IMG/VR virus record: IMGVR_UViG_3300005528_000046
Coordinates: 1-64,000 of that record
Origin: a virus
Strand: one strand, 5' to 3'
Length of the DNA stretch: 64,000 nucleotides
Under the pieces are notes generated by a model. It saw nothing but the letters and a program-made list of their open reading frames with translations. It searched no databases and was not told the DNA's origin. This document shows positions 43,138-52,407 of this stretch, piece by piece. Position 1 is the first letter of the stretch. Each line of letters starts with the position of its first letter. A program made the position numbers and the translations under genes.

Positions 43138-43995
43138 TTAATCGTTGTTATTAGATTGTCGTTTAGGTGTTAATAAAGATATTTTTTTATTAGAAAATTT
43201 TCTTAATAAACGATAAAAATCTCGTTCTTCACTAGGATCATCTGGATTACTTAATACTTTTAAAAATTTACTAAGTTTAGATAATCTTTTAATATTTCCT
43301 AATTCCGAGGAACCAAATTCATCTGATTTTAATACTTCTGGTTGTTCTATATCTGCAGTTGGAGTTGCAGCTGCAGTTGGAGTTGTAGGCGTAGTTGTAT
43401 CAGTTGGAGGTGTTGCTGCAGCATCAACCGGTGGTGTTGCAGATGCATCTGGAGTTGCTGTAATATCAGCTGGTGGTGTAGCTGTTGCATCAGTTGGTGG
43501 AGTTGCAGTTGCATCAGCTGCAGGAGTTTCTGTTTCTGGAGCTTCTGGTTCTTCTGTTGGTGTAGTTTCAGGTGTTGGTTGTTCTAATAAAACTTTAACT
43601 ATTTTTCTACGAACATATTCTCTAACTAAACGTTCTTTTTGTTCGCGAGTTAAATTTTCAATTTTATCTTTTATTACGTCCTTTGTTTCTTTTTCTTCTG
43701 TATCTTGACGCTTCTTAAGACGTTTTGCTGCGGTTTTAGGATCATAATCACCAGTCTCTATGTCTTTATATAGACGATCATCATCATTGTATTTAACATA
43801 CATATCGCCAGTATCAACCATTTCTTTATCACGTTTTCTCAAAACATTGAGTTGTGCATCTCCAGTAGAACGAGGATTTTGACCTCCTTTTTTATCATCT
43901 TCTGTATAATCTTTGATATCTTTACGTGGTTTTGGTTTTTGAGATTTTTCAAAATCTTTTGGTGCCTTATACTTGCTTTTATGTTTTTCAGCCAT
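43138..43995 (-). CDS. Low-complexity charged protein
   Basis: A 285-residue protein of unusual composition. Residues 1-130 are dominated by Lys, Asp, Glu and Arg. Residues about 140-225 are a repeat of Ala, Thr and Pro units of the type ATATPPTDATATPPADITAT. A short helical C-terminus follows (LSKLSKFLKVLSNPDD...LLRKFSNKKISLLTPKR). The Pro/Thr/Ala part is probably an extended linker between two charged ends. Function unknown; such linkers occur in virion proteins. A near-copy of the TATTTATA box lies 20 bases upstream, with TAGGAAAA before the ATG. Confidence 0.6.
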   Translation of the reverse strand: MAEKHKSKYKAPKDFEKSQKPKPRKDIKDYTEDDKKGGQNPRSTGDAQLNVLRKRDKEMVDTGDMYVKYNDDDRLYKDIETGDYDPKTAAKRLKKRQDTEEKETKDVIKDKIENLTREQKERLVREYVRRKIVKVLLEQPTPETTPTEEPEAPETETPAADATATPPTDATATPPADITATPDASATPPVDAAATPPTDTTTPTTPTAAATPTADIEQPEVLKSDEFGSSELGNIKRLSKLSKFLKVLSNPDDPSEERDFYRLLRKFSNKKISLLTPKRQSNNND

Positions 43996-44015
43996 TACAA
44001 TTTTCCTATTTTTAT

Positions 44016-44024
44016 AATAAATAT
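44016..44024 (-). promoter_or_regulatory. Near-copy of TATTTATA box
   Basis: TGATATTTATT. The TGA is the stop of the nucleotidyltransferase-ligase gene. The box lies 20 bases before the start at 43995. Confidence 0.4.
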
Positions 44025-46516
44025 CATCGAGCGTACTTTAATACTCCTAAAATCTGATTTACCGGTGCGAATGCGCCTGTCATCTTATATGTATTACCTC
44101 GATATGTAAATACTATGCCTTCTGTTGGTACAATTGCATCAAATCCTCCTAATTTTTGAATTCTTTTAAGTTCTAATTCCAATTTTGCAAGTGTTGCTGG
44201 ATTTGGCGATATTTGCAATTCTTTAATAAGTTGTGCTAAATCTGTTTTAATATCTTGCACTGTTTTTGATGGATTTGCTGCTAAAAAGTTTGTAGCATTT
44301 TGTAATACTAAAACACCTAATCGTAAAAATATAGATTCAAATGGTTCTAAATTTTGTTTGCGATATTTTTTAAAATCTGATTTATCAAATTCAGTTACCC
44401 AAGCTTGGAATGCATCATTATCAATTTGTTTTTTAAGCATTGCAATGTTTACGGATTTATCTTCAAATGCCCAACGATATATCAATGTAGTTAATACTGA
44501 ATCTGGTATATCATATCCTAATTCTGTAGCTTTTGTTTGTATTACATCACGCCACCACGCTTTATGGTAATCACTTAATAAATCTGTATCTTTTAAACTA
44601 AATTTATCTCGTAACTGATCAATTTCATTATAAAATGCAGCTTGTTGATCTTCAAAATCATAAACCTGACCTAATTTAATTTGCTGTGGAGGAATAAATG
44701 AAAACGTTTTTTGCATATGTGCATTAGCATCTTGTATAATGTTTTGCATTAATGCACCACCTGTTAAATCCGTTTCAACAGTATTTCCTCGTTCATCATA
44801 TTCTACAAGATTATGAAATTGCAAATGTGCTTTATCATATGCAATAACATTTTTAGTTGCTGGATAAATTATTTCCATGTTAGCAAATACTCGACCATTT
44901 TTAAATATTTGTTGCAATTTATCTGCAGGTATTTTATTTAAAGCTTCGGTTAAGTCTTCAGCACATGCACGATATGCATCTACTATTAATTTATATCCTT
45001 CAGCAGCTTCTATACCATTTTTATCGACAGATTCTTGATACTTTCTTTCAAAATCTGCAATTAATTGATCCGGGGTCATTGGATTAATGATAGTACCTTT
45101 ATTACGAGCAAATCCGGGCTGACCATCTTTCCAAGTAACTTGTATGTTTTGTCCATCTGTTTTCTCAGTTACAGCTTGTTCTATATCTAAACGTCCAGAT
45201 AATGCTCTAGATACAATTTCACGTACATCATTAAATGTTAATCCGTGATCATCCCATGGATGTGCCATATGACCTGCAGCACCTCCTTCTGTTAATACGC
45301 CTCCCGTTTTTAAACGAGATTCGATGGTATAAATAATATCTTCTGGATTATTTGATTGCCAACGTTTGCGTTGCTTTTTAATTGTTCTAGGAATCAATTC
45401 AATCATTTTTTTGCGAGGATTCCATTGTAACATGAACGGCATATGAATTGGAATATCAAATTGATAATCAGATCCAACACCGGTAGGTCGTTCTAAATTC
45501 AATTGTCTTGCAATTTTATCGCCATATTCATTAGCTAAGTCTTCAAAAAAGTCTCGTAACTCATCCGTATAGATCGGAGCTTCGTTTCTGGGATCATTCA
45601 ATCTATCAATGAAATGTGTAAACTTGCCTTGAAAATCTACATCGATTCCATATTCTTTAAAAAATCCATCAACTGCAGATTCAATAGCTGATAATTCTTG
45701 ACGTGTAATGTAGTTTTCTGTTATGATACTTTCTACTAGTTTTGCACCATATACAGTTTTGTTAAATGTATCAAAATCATATACAAAATCCTCACCTCGA
45801 TGGTTATCTAAGAATGCACGTAATTTTTTAATTTTATCTGCATGACGTTTCTTTTCACGCGGAAACATCATTGATTCTGCAACTTCTTCTACATCTTCCT
45901 GCAGTTGTTTTGTCCACCAATTTTTAGTAAATACAGCTTCCTGTACACCTGTTAATATTTGCCATGCATTTTTAACTTTAGCATCATCGTATTGTGGATA
46001 CGCAGTCCTAAACGCAGCATAATCTCCGGTAGCAATAGCATTACGAACATTAGTAGCTGATATAGGTTCATCATTACTTGTTAATGGATCTACATTGATG
46101 TTTAATTCTACAGCATCAACACCGCGCGGTATAGTTCGACCTTTTTTATCTCCTATAGTAGCATATTTATCTACATTTGGAATAAAATCTTTTGCTCGAA
46201 CATAATCATCCCCTTTTGCAGATGCAGCCATTGCATAACGACCGGTAGCATCTTCCGGCAATGCAAATAAATATTCATACGCAGCCATGATAGGAGAATT
46301 AAATTCGGTTGGTTGTATTTCAATTTGTGGATTGTCATTTAATAAATCAAACATTTCCATAGTTTTTTCACGCGTAATTCCATCACGTTCTTTAGGACCA
46401 ATTAGTAATATAACTCGATTAACATCTGGATGCTGTGCATATCGATTTGCTAAATCTAAATGTGCCCCTGTTATAGGTTTAAATCCTCCTGGAAAAAGTA
46501 CTGTTGTTTCGTTCAT
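44024..46516 (-). CDS. Nucleotidyltransferase fused to polynucleotide ligase
   Basis: An 830-residue two-enzyme protein. Residues 1-200 are a HxGH-type nucleotidyltransferase (FPGGFKPITGAHLDLANRY, with T16-G-A-H19 in place of the HxGH, and ISATNVR near 155), the fold of NMN adenylyl- and cytidylyltransferases. The C-terminal half has the covalent ligase signature: EKTDGQNIQ with K452 (KxDG motif I), FANMEIIYP (motif III-like), EGIVFTYRG (motif IV) and YKMTGAF (motif V). So it probably joins RNA or DNA ends through an enzyme-AMP step. The substrate of each half is unknown. It lies between structural genes, with TATTTATA boxes at both ends. Confidence 0.75.
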   Translation of the reverse strand: MNETTVLFPGGFKPITGAHLDLANRYAQHPDVNRVILLIGPKERDGITREKTMEMFDLLNDNPQIEIQPTEFNSPIMAAYEYLFALPEDATGRYAMAASAKGDDYVRAKDFIPNVDKYATIGDKKGRTIPRGVDAVELNINVDPLTSNDEPISATNVRNAIATGDYAAFRTAYPQYDDAKVKNAWQILTGVQEAVFTKNWWTKQLQEDVEEVAESMMFPREKKRHADKIKKLRAFLDNHRGEDFVYDFDTFNKTVYGAKLVESIITENYITRQELSAIESAVDGFFKEYGIDVDFQGKFTHFIDRLNDPRNEAPIYTDELRDFFEDLANEYGDKIARQLNLERPTGVGSDYQFDIPIHMPFMLQWNPRKKMIELIPRTIKKQRKRWQSNNPEDIIYTIESRLKTGGVLTEGGAAGHMAHPWDDHGLTFNDVREIVSRALSGRLDIEQAVTEKTDGQNIQVTWKDGQPGFARNKGTIINPMTPDQLIADFERKYQESVDKNGIEAAEGYKLIVDAYRACAEDLTEALNKIPADKLQQIFKNGRVFANMEIIYPATKNVIAYDKAHLQFHNLVEYDERGNTVETDLTGGALMQNIIQDANAHMQKTFSFIPPQQIKLGQVYDFEDQQAAFYNEIDQLRDKFSLKDTDLLSDYHKAWWRDVIQTKATELGYDIPDSVLTTLIYRWAFEDKSVNIAMLKKQIDNDAFQAWVTEFDKSDFKKYRKQNLEPFESIFLRLGVLVLQNATNFLAANPSKTVQDIKTDLAQLIKELQISPNPATLAKLELELKRIQKLGGFDAIVPTEGIVFTYRGNTYKMTGAFAPVNQILGVLKYAR

Positions 46517-46531
46517 TACGTGTTTCTTTTA

Positions 46532-46540
46532 TATAAATAT
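46532..46540 (-). promoter_or_regulatory. TATTTATA box
   Basis: TGATATTTATATAAAAG. The TGA is the stop of the 898-residue structural gene. The box lies 15 bases before the start at 46516. Confidence 0.5.
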
Positions 46541-49236
46541 CATATTATTGGATTCGCAGGAACGGAAATAACAGCTCCTACAGATCTACTAGATCTAAAT
46601 ACGAAGTTTTTTAATTTTAATAAACCAGATGCTCCGGTACTACTTACAGAAATCATGGTATGAATTAATACATACATTCCTTGTCGGTTTGAAATATTGT
46701 TATTTAAATCTACATATCCTAAGTTTACAGCACCAGAACGTTCACCCGTTATTGGAACCGTAACAATATTTTGCGTCCCAATTGACCCTGAATTAGTAAA
46801 AATTCCATATGAATTTAAACCTACATTAGAGCCAGTAACGGCATTCATTAAAAATGTAGTTAAATTAAATGTTTTATTTCCGCCGGAAGAATCAAGTCTA
46901 TCTGCTTGATATGTAAATGATGTCTGAATTCTTGTTTCTCCTGGTAATATAAATGCATGAAAAGCTGGACCAGCAAATATAGATCCAGTAACACCAGATG
47001 CCGTTGTTGGCAATGTTGCCATGTCATATGTATATTCAAGTTGATCAAAATATAAAACTCGACCTACATTCAACCCATCAACAAATTCGCTATTTGAATC
47101 AAATAATACATCGCTTCCATTAACTGCAATAAATGATGATGCAGTAACGTCACCATTTGCAGTTAAATAAAAACCACTTGATGATATTTCTAAATTACCA
47201 TTACTACCAGATATATATTGAGAATTTGGATCTCCTAAAAAGAATGTTTCTGTGTGTACATCTAATTCGGATGGATTAGTTGAATACCTAAAATAGTTAT
47301 TTGCATCTCCATATAATTCTAATCCAACGCCACTATACGGCACTCCTCCTTTAGTTCCTAATGATCCACTTAATGCAGATCCACTCCACAATAAAAATCC
47401 AGGAAATGCTGCAGTAAATCCTTCATATCCTAATGATCTAACAAATCCTGTATTTTTATATCCAGATATTGCTACTCCCGATTCTAATGAATCTGCTACA
47501 TACAAAGAACCGGTAAGCATAGAATAATCGCCATCAATATATCGATTACCACCTTCCCAATTTTTATTATATACGTAACTTATCTGCCGGCTCTTTTCTC
47601 CGTTAACGTTGTAATATTCTGCTTTAAATGTTAATTGATTGTTAGATTTATGTGCAGTTGGTACTAAAGTTCTTAATCTAGTATAATTTGGAGAATATCC
47701 AGGATCATTATCTGTTGTAGTTCTAACATCAGAAACTTGCCAAGCACCTTCTTCTACAACAAGCAATAAAACACCATCACCTTCACGATCCGTACTAAAA
47801 TTAAATACTTCATCATCATATCGTTGCGATGTTTGTGATATGTTTAATTCGCCAATTCTTTTTCCAAATTTTACCGGAAACTGTTGATTGAAATAATCTG
47901 TTGCATCAAAATCAAATGCACTTCCGGACATGTACAATGAAAGTTTTGCCGTGCTAGACCCAGAAACAGATCCAATTGCATCTAACGTAACTTTGTATTG
48001 TGAATCGGCAATAAATATGCCTTTATATGAAGAATTAACGCGAACTACTGTTGCTGAGTTTTTTGCGGTTATATCTACTGCATTTTGTATCAACATGGAA
48101 TTGTTAAGAGATTGAGTTGTCCATGTTAATGTTGGTGCTGTTGTAGTTGCACCGTTGAGATATGAAACTCCTTGCCAATATGTATCAATAGTACTTTGAG
48201 TTACAAAAGTTCCTATGCTTACATCTGGAAATAGTGATGCTGTGCTAGGAATAAATATTTCTGTTTCTTCTAATTCTACATCATTTAGAAGTTCCCATGT
48301 TCCAACGGTACCGTTGTTATTCATAAAAACTTTAACACGAGATACATCACCAGTAGCAGGTTCTAATCCTTTTATTTGTATGAGAGCAAATGATTCGGAA
48401 TTTTGTGTAGCTGTATACGTCGGTGTTGCTTCATATGTTAAACTAAATGCAGATGCATCAAAATTAGTATATGTATGTTGTGAGATGCTTTGGTTACTAT
48501 ACGCCGTATACTCTGTATCTAACAATGCGATTGTATCTGTTAATATCTTTTTTATCGTAGACACATAACTAGTTGTAGAGATAGTAAAATTAGGCGTAGG
48601 CGTAGGATTATTTGGTGCTGCGACAGTCAACGTACCCGTTTTCATATCACTTGTAAATTTTGCACCTATTAATTCAACAGCTGGCTGATTGTTATATGAA
48701 AAATATCGTACTGTTCCCGTTGTAAAAGTTGGAAACTGTTGTGAGCCAGAGTATGTACGATTTAATTGTACTCCAACTACTTCTGAAATTACTAGTTCAG
48801 GTTCTGTCTCAAAAATTATTTCGGATATGTTTGATACATTCGGATTAACTGGTACAGATCTCGTCCATTTTACATTAGATTTTCCTTGCCATTCTGCAGG
48901 TACATTAAGCGCTTCTGCAGTTAATGTTATCGTGCAATCTCCAGGAGATGTTTCTTCATAAATGTATATTGCAACAACGCGAGACTTGTCATCATCAATA
49001 AAATCTACTATTTCATGATAGATTGGATCACCATTATAATCTAAAACTTCAATATTTAAATATCCGCCGGGTCTTAAATTGGTAGGATGACCTCGCAATT
49101 TAAAAAGATTTTTTCCAGCAGTTAGACGTGTTGGAAACTCAGTTATTTGAAAGTATTCGGGGGATGTTAACGATGTATCTTCAAACCAAACTGGAATAAA
49201 TTGTAAACCTTTGTATACCGCTTCTTTACGTTTCAT
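46540..49236 (-). CDS. Large virion structural protein (tail fibre or baseplate type)
   Basis: An 898-residue Ser/Thr/Asn/Gly-rich protein with no enzyme motif. The N-terminal 100 residues (TAGKNLFKLRGHPTNLRPGG, YLNIEVLDYNGDP) look like Ig-like strands. The late segment GYKNTGFVRSLGYEGFTAAF and YISGSNGNLEISSSGFYLTA, with GDVTASSFIA, is a shaft module found in tail fibres, and its C-terminal 200 residues look like a beta-sandwich. A separate transcript begins at the TATTTATA box 19 bases upstream. It lies apart from the main fibre region, between replication genes. Likely an adhesin or wedge-like structural protein. Confidence 0.6.
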   Translation of the reverse strand: MKRKEAVYKGLQFIPVWFEDTSLTSPEYFQITEFPTRLTAGKNLFKLRGHPTNLRPGGYLNIEVLDYNGDPIYHEIVDFIDDDKSRVVAIYIYEETSPGDCTITLTAEALNVPAEWQGKSNVKWTRSVPVNPNVSNISEIIFETEPELVISEVVGVQLNRTYSGSQQFPTFTTGTVRYFSYNNQPAVELIGAKFTSDMKTGTLTVAAPNNPTPTPNFTISTTSYVSTIKKILTDTIALLDTEYTAYSNQSISQHTYTNFDASAFSLTYEATPTYTATQNSESFALIQIKGLEPATGDVSRVKVFMNNNGTVGTWELLNDVELEETEIFIPSTASLFPDVSIGTFVTQSTIDTYWQGVSYLNGATTTAPTLTWTTQSLNNSMLIQNAVDITAKNSATVVRVNSSYKGIFIADSQYKVTLDAIGSVSGSSTAKLSLYMSGSAFDFDATDYFNQQFPVKFGKRIGELNISQTSQRYDDEVFNFSTDREGDGVLLLVVEEGAWQVSDVRTTTDNDPGYSPNYTRLRTLVPTAHKSNNQLTFKAEYYNVNGEKSRQISYVYNKNWEGGNRYIDGDYSMLTGSLYVADSLESGVAISGYKNTGFVRSLGYEGFTAAFPGFLLWSGSALSGSLGTKGGVPYSGVGLELYGDANNYFRYSTNPSELDVHTETFFLGDPNSQYISGSNGNLEISSSGFYLTANGDVTASSFIAVNGSDVLFDSNSEFVDGLNVGRVLYFDQLEYTYDMATLPTTASGVTGSIFAGPAFHAFILPGETRIQTSFTYQADRLDSSGGNKTFNLTTFLMNAVTGSNVGLNSYGIFTNSGSIGTQNIVTVPITGERSGAVNLGYVDLNNNISNRQGMYVLIHTMISVSSTGASGLLKLKNFVFRSSRSVGAVISVPANPII

Positions 49237-49255
49237 TCACTGATATTCTTTTAAA

Positions 49256-49264
49256 TATAAATAT
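49256..49264 (-). promoter_or_regulatory. TATTTATA box
   Basis: TGATATTTATATTTAAAAG. The TGA is the stop of the SbcD-SbcC gene. The box lies 19 bases before the structural gene ATG at 49236. Confidence 0.5.
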
Positions 49265-52200
49265 CAGTTATGGGAGATTTGGCTGAATCCGTTTATTTTG
49301 TTTACTTCAATTAAGTTGTCTACCATATCACGCATTGTATCTACGTGAGATATGATAATTGAAAAATCAAATTTAGTTCTAAAATAATCAAATAGATTTA
49401 CTACTGCAGAAATATGTTCTGCATCTAATGAACCCCATCCTTCATCAATTGCAATGAAATTTGGACGTGGTAATGCTGATACATTGATAAGTGCAATCCG
49501 AATTGCTAAAGATGAAATAAATCGTTCCATACCGCTTGTTAATTCTAATGGCCAAAAATTATCTTCATCATATATAATATATCCGTTAATATTTTTACCA
49601 TCACTTTGAAGAACCATGTTAAAATCAACAACTTGATTTAATACGTTATTGATTTCAGTTTCTATTTTAGGCATAGCTTTTGAAATTAATTCATACGGTA
49701 CGCCATCTCGTTTAACGGATTCTAAATAATATTCATATGCTTTGTATTCTGTTTCTAATTTTCGATATGAATCTAGTTGTGATATTGCAGTAGATTTATT
49801 AGTTTTAGCAACTTCAATAGCCCCATGTTTTTTACGAATTGCTTCTGTAATTTCTTTGATTAATGTAGTGCACGATTCTATTTTTTCTTTGCATTCTAAA
49901 ATTTCAGCATCAACCGTTTTGTTATGTTTAATTGCAGATTCATTTGAACGAAATGATTCTTGTCGTTCTAAACATGTTTCTAATTCGGATTCTCGTGTTT
50001 GCAATTCACTTTCTAGTAATTCTAATTGCAATTCTTTTACTTTTAAAGTATTCAATGAGTCCGTAATAGTTGTTTTTATTTGATTTAACTCATTGTATTG
50101 AGTTTCATATGTTTTTAATTCAGCATATTGCGTTTGATTAATTTCATATCGTTGCATCAATTCTTCTAATACTTTTCTATCTTGATCAATTGTATGTTGC
50201 GCCGACATTGCATCTTGTACAAAAACGTTAGATGTACAGTATTTACATTGTGGGTCATATTCATGTGATTCAAGATGCTTAATTTTTTCTTCTTTGGCAT
50301 CAATCAATCCTGTTTGTGTTTTAATTGCATCACGTAATTCTGTAAATTCTGTTTGAAGTTTTTGTAATGTTTCTACGTGTTGCAACAACTGTGTTTCATT
50401 GTAATTGTTTCGTATGTTTTGTTTTGCTTGTGATATATTTGTTTTTATGAGTTGTATGCCAGCAGATGCTGTATCAATATCTGATAGCAACGTTTCAATT
50501 TGTTTTGTTAAATCAGTTTCTTGTGTTTCTAACGCAGCAATATCCGGACCTTCATATGTTGTTGGAAGTTTTGTTTCAATTAAAGAAACAATTGTATTTT
50601 GTAATGCGTTTCGCTGTTCTTGAAAATCATCTTCCTGTGTTTCTAAATCTCGAATACTGTCTTGATTGTTAGTTATAACGGCATCGGCTTGTATAATAAT
50701 TTCAGCAAAATCTGTTTTCTTATATTCTTTAAGTTTACCAGCTGTTTCTTTGATTTCTTCATTTGCTAGTTGATACAATTGTTCAAACACCGTAATATCT
50801 AAAAATTGTGAAAGCAAATCTTTACGTTCTCTCTGAGACTTTTCTATAAAATTATTGTTATCTGCTTGAAGTGAAAATGCAGTTAAAATAAAATCATCAT
50901 ATGTACCTAAATAACGACGTATTGATTTATTTGTATCACTTCGTTCTTCACCATTTAAATTTTCTGTGTCTGTATAAAAGTCTACTAATACTTTAACATG
51001 TCCGTTTTTTTGTTTGATTCCCGTACGTTCAATTGTATACGTTGTACCATTCATTTCAAATGTAAACTTGCCTCGAAACGTAGATTTTTTGTTATTTAAA
51101 ACTTCATTAGCTTTTCCAGTTTTACTACATTTATCAAAAATAGTATATGTTATTGCATCTAATAATGAAGATTTACCTGATGTATTTGCAGCAAATAGGC
51201 CGCATACATCTTTCATATTTTCAAAATTAATCACGTTGCCTTCACCATATGAAAACATGTTATCAAATTCAAATTGAATAGGATGCCAAGTCATGTGACG
51301 TACTGATTCTACTGCCGGTAGTTTTGAATTTATTGTGCGATTAATATAACGAATTGCATCTGTTTCTTCCGAAGTAGCTTGTGGAAAATTTACTGCAATA
51401 TAATCTGTTATCAATGTATTTTGATATTCAACGTCTCGTACATTACCAATAGTAAATGATGATGTTGTTTCAGTTGCAGACATTGCAGAACTACGTTGAA
51501 TTGTAATATCCTGAACATCATACTTTTTACGTATCGTTGCAATTAGCTTTTTCATGTCAGCCGCTGAAGTACCGTTAAATTTAATTCTAACGCGAGGTTT
51601 TTCTGGCATTCGATGTGGTGCTTTAACAACGGTAGTTCCTTCTACTTCAAGTGTTACATAACCATAATCATTTTGTATTTCTACAAATTTTGCCTCTCTA
51701 CATGGAAGATCCCAAACTAAAATTCCATGGTCTAATGCTTCGCCATGATTTTGTTGTATCAATGAACCAGGATATGCAATTGTGCCAGCATCATTTAAAA
51801 ACTGTGCCGGTTTGTGTATGTCTCCTAGCAATGTTATGTCATGTCCTTCAAACAAATCAACGCCAACATGTTCATTAGATATCTGATATCCTATATCCGT
51901 TTTAGCAGAATTTACAGCTCCATGATGCAATGCTATTTTATATGCTGCTTGAAACTGATCTGCTTTAATATATTCACTTGGCGGAACATCAACTGCCATG
52001 TGATTGAATACAATACCAGCACATTCAAACAATCCGTTATCTTTAATGAAATGAATGTTTGGATTTTTAATAACATTGATAATAGGACTAATTGCATCGA
52101 TTCTATGCATATTGTTTAGATTCATGTCATGATTTCCTAGTATTACTATGGTAGGAATCATAAATCCATCAAAAAACTCAACAAGCATTTCAATTAGTTC

Positions 52201-52407
52201 CGGAGACATATCTAGTTTGCTATGAACAATATCTCCCGTAACTACTGCAATACTGGATCTTGTACTGTTACATGCAATATGATCAAATAAATTTTGAAAC
52301 ACTTCGCGATATTCTTTATGACGTTTTAAAGTACGTATATGTACATCGGATATATGAAATATCTTATCTATATAATCTAAACCTAGATCTAGTTGTTTTA
52401 TATCCAT
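49264..52407 (-). CDS. Fused SbcD-SbcC (gp47-gp46 type) recombination nuclease
   Basis: A 1047-residue single chain of two classic partners. Residues 1-365 are a calcineurin-like phosphoesterase of Mre11/SbcD type: HISDVHIR (D21, H23), VTGDIVHSK (D59), LGNHD (91-94), LHHGA and LLGDIHKP. From about 371 the chain is Rad50/SbcC-like: Walker A GLFAANTSGKSS (K412, first Gly position occupied by Ala), a long coiled coil with zinc hook CKYC near residue 720, signature LTSGMERFISSLA and Walker B IAIDEGWGSLDAEH. The complex cuts and resects DNA ends for recombination. T4 encodes these as genes 47 and 46. It overlaps the primase gene by 10 bases. Confidence 0.9.
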   Translation of the reverse strand: MDIKQLDLGLDYIDKIFHISDVHIRTLKRHKEYREVFQNLFDHIACNSTRSSIAVVTGDIVHSKLDMSPELIEMLVEFFDGFMIPTIVILGNHDMNLNNMHRIDAISPIINVIKNPNIHFIKDNGLFECAGIVFNHMAVDVPPSEYIKADQFQAAYKIALHHGAVNSAKTDIGYQISNEHVGVDLFEGHDITLLGDIHKPAQFLNDAGTIAYPGSLIQQNHGEALDHGILVWDLPCREAKFVEIQNDYGYVTLEVEGTTVVKAPHRMPEKPRVRIKFNGTSAADMKKLIATIRKKYDVQDITIQRSSAMSATETTSSFTIGNVRDVEYQNTLITDYIAVNFPQATSEETDAIRYINRTINSKLPAVESVRHMTWHPIQFEFDNMFSYGEGNVINFENMKDVCGLFAANTSGKSSLLDAITYTIFDKCSKTGKANEVLNNKKSTFRGKFTFEMNGTTYTIERTGIKQKNGHVKVLVDFYTDTENLNGEERSDTNKSIRRYLGTYDDFILTAFSLQADNNNFIEKSQRERKDLLSQFLDITVFEQLYQLANEEIKETAGKLKEYKKTDFAEIIIQADAVITNNQDSIRDLETQEDDFQEQRNALQNTIVSLIETKLPTTYEGPDIAALETQETDLTKQIETLLSDIDTASAGIQLIKTNISQAKQNIRNNYNETQLLQHVETLQKLQTEFTELRDAIKTQTGLIDAKEEKIKHLESHEYDPQCKYCTSNVFVQDAMSAQHTIDQDRKVLEELMQRYEINQTQYAELKTYETQYNELNQIKTTITDSLNTLKVKELQLELLESELQTRESELETCLERQESFRSNESAIKHNKTVDAEILECKEKIESCTTLIKEITEAIRKKHGAIEVAKTNKSTAISQLDSYRKLETEYKAYEYYLESVKRDGVPYELISKAMPKIETEINNVLNQVVDFNMVLQSDGKNINGYIIYDEDNFWPLELTSGMERFISSLAIRIALINVSALPRPNFIAIDEGWGSLDAEHISAVVNLFDYFRTKFDFSIIISHVDTMRDMVDNLIEVNKINGFSQISHN

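Noticed and set aside
43342-43587. Plus-strand frame rich in Cys, Trp and Ser.
   Set aside because: Produced by the Ala/Thr/Pro repeat of the minus-strand gene at 43138; composition not protein-like.
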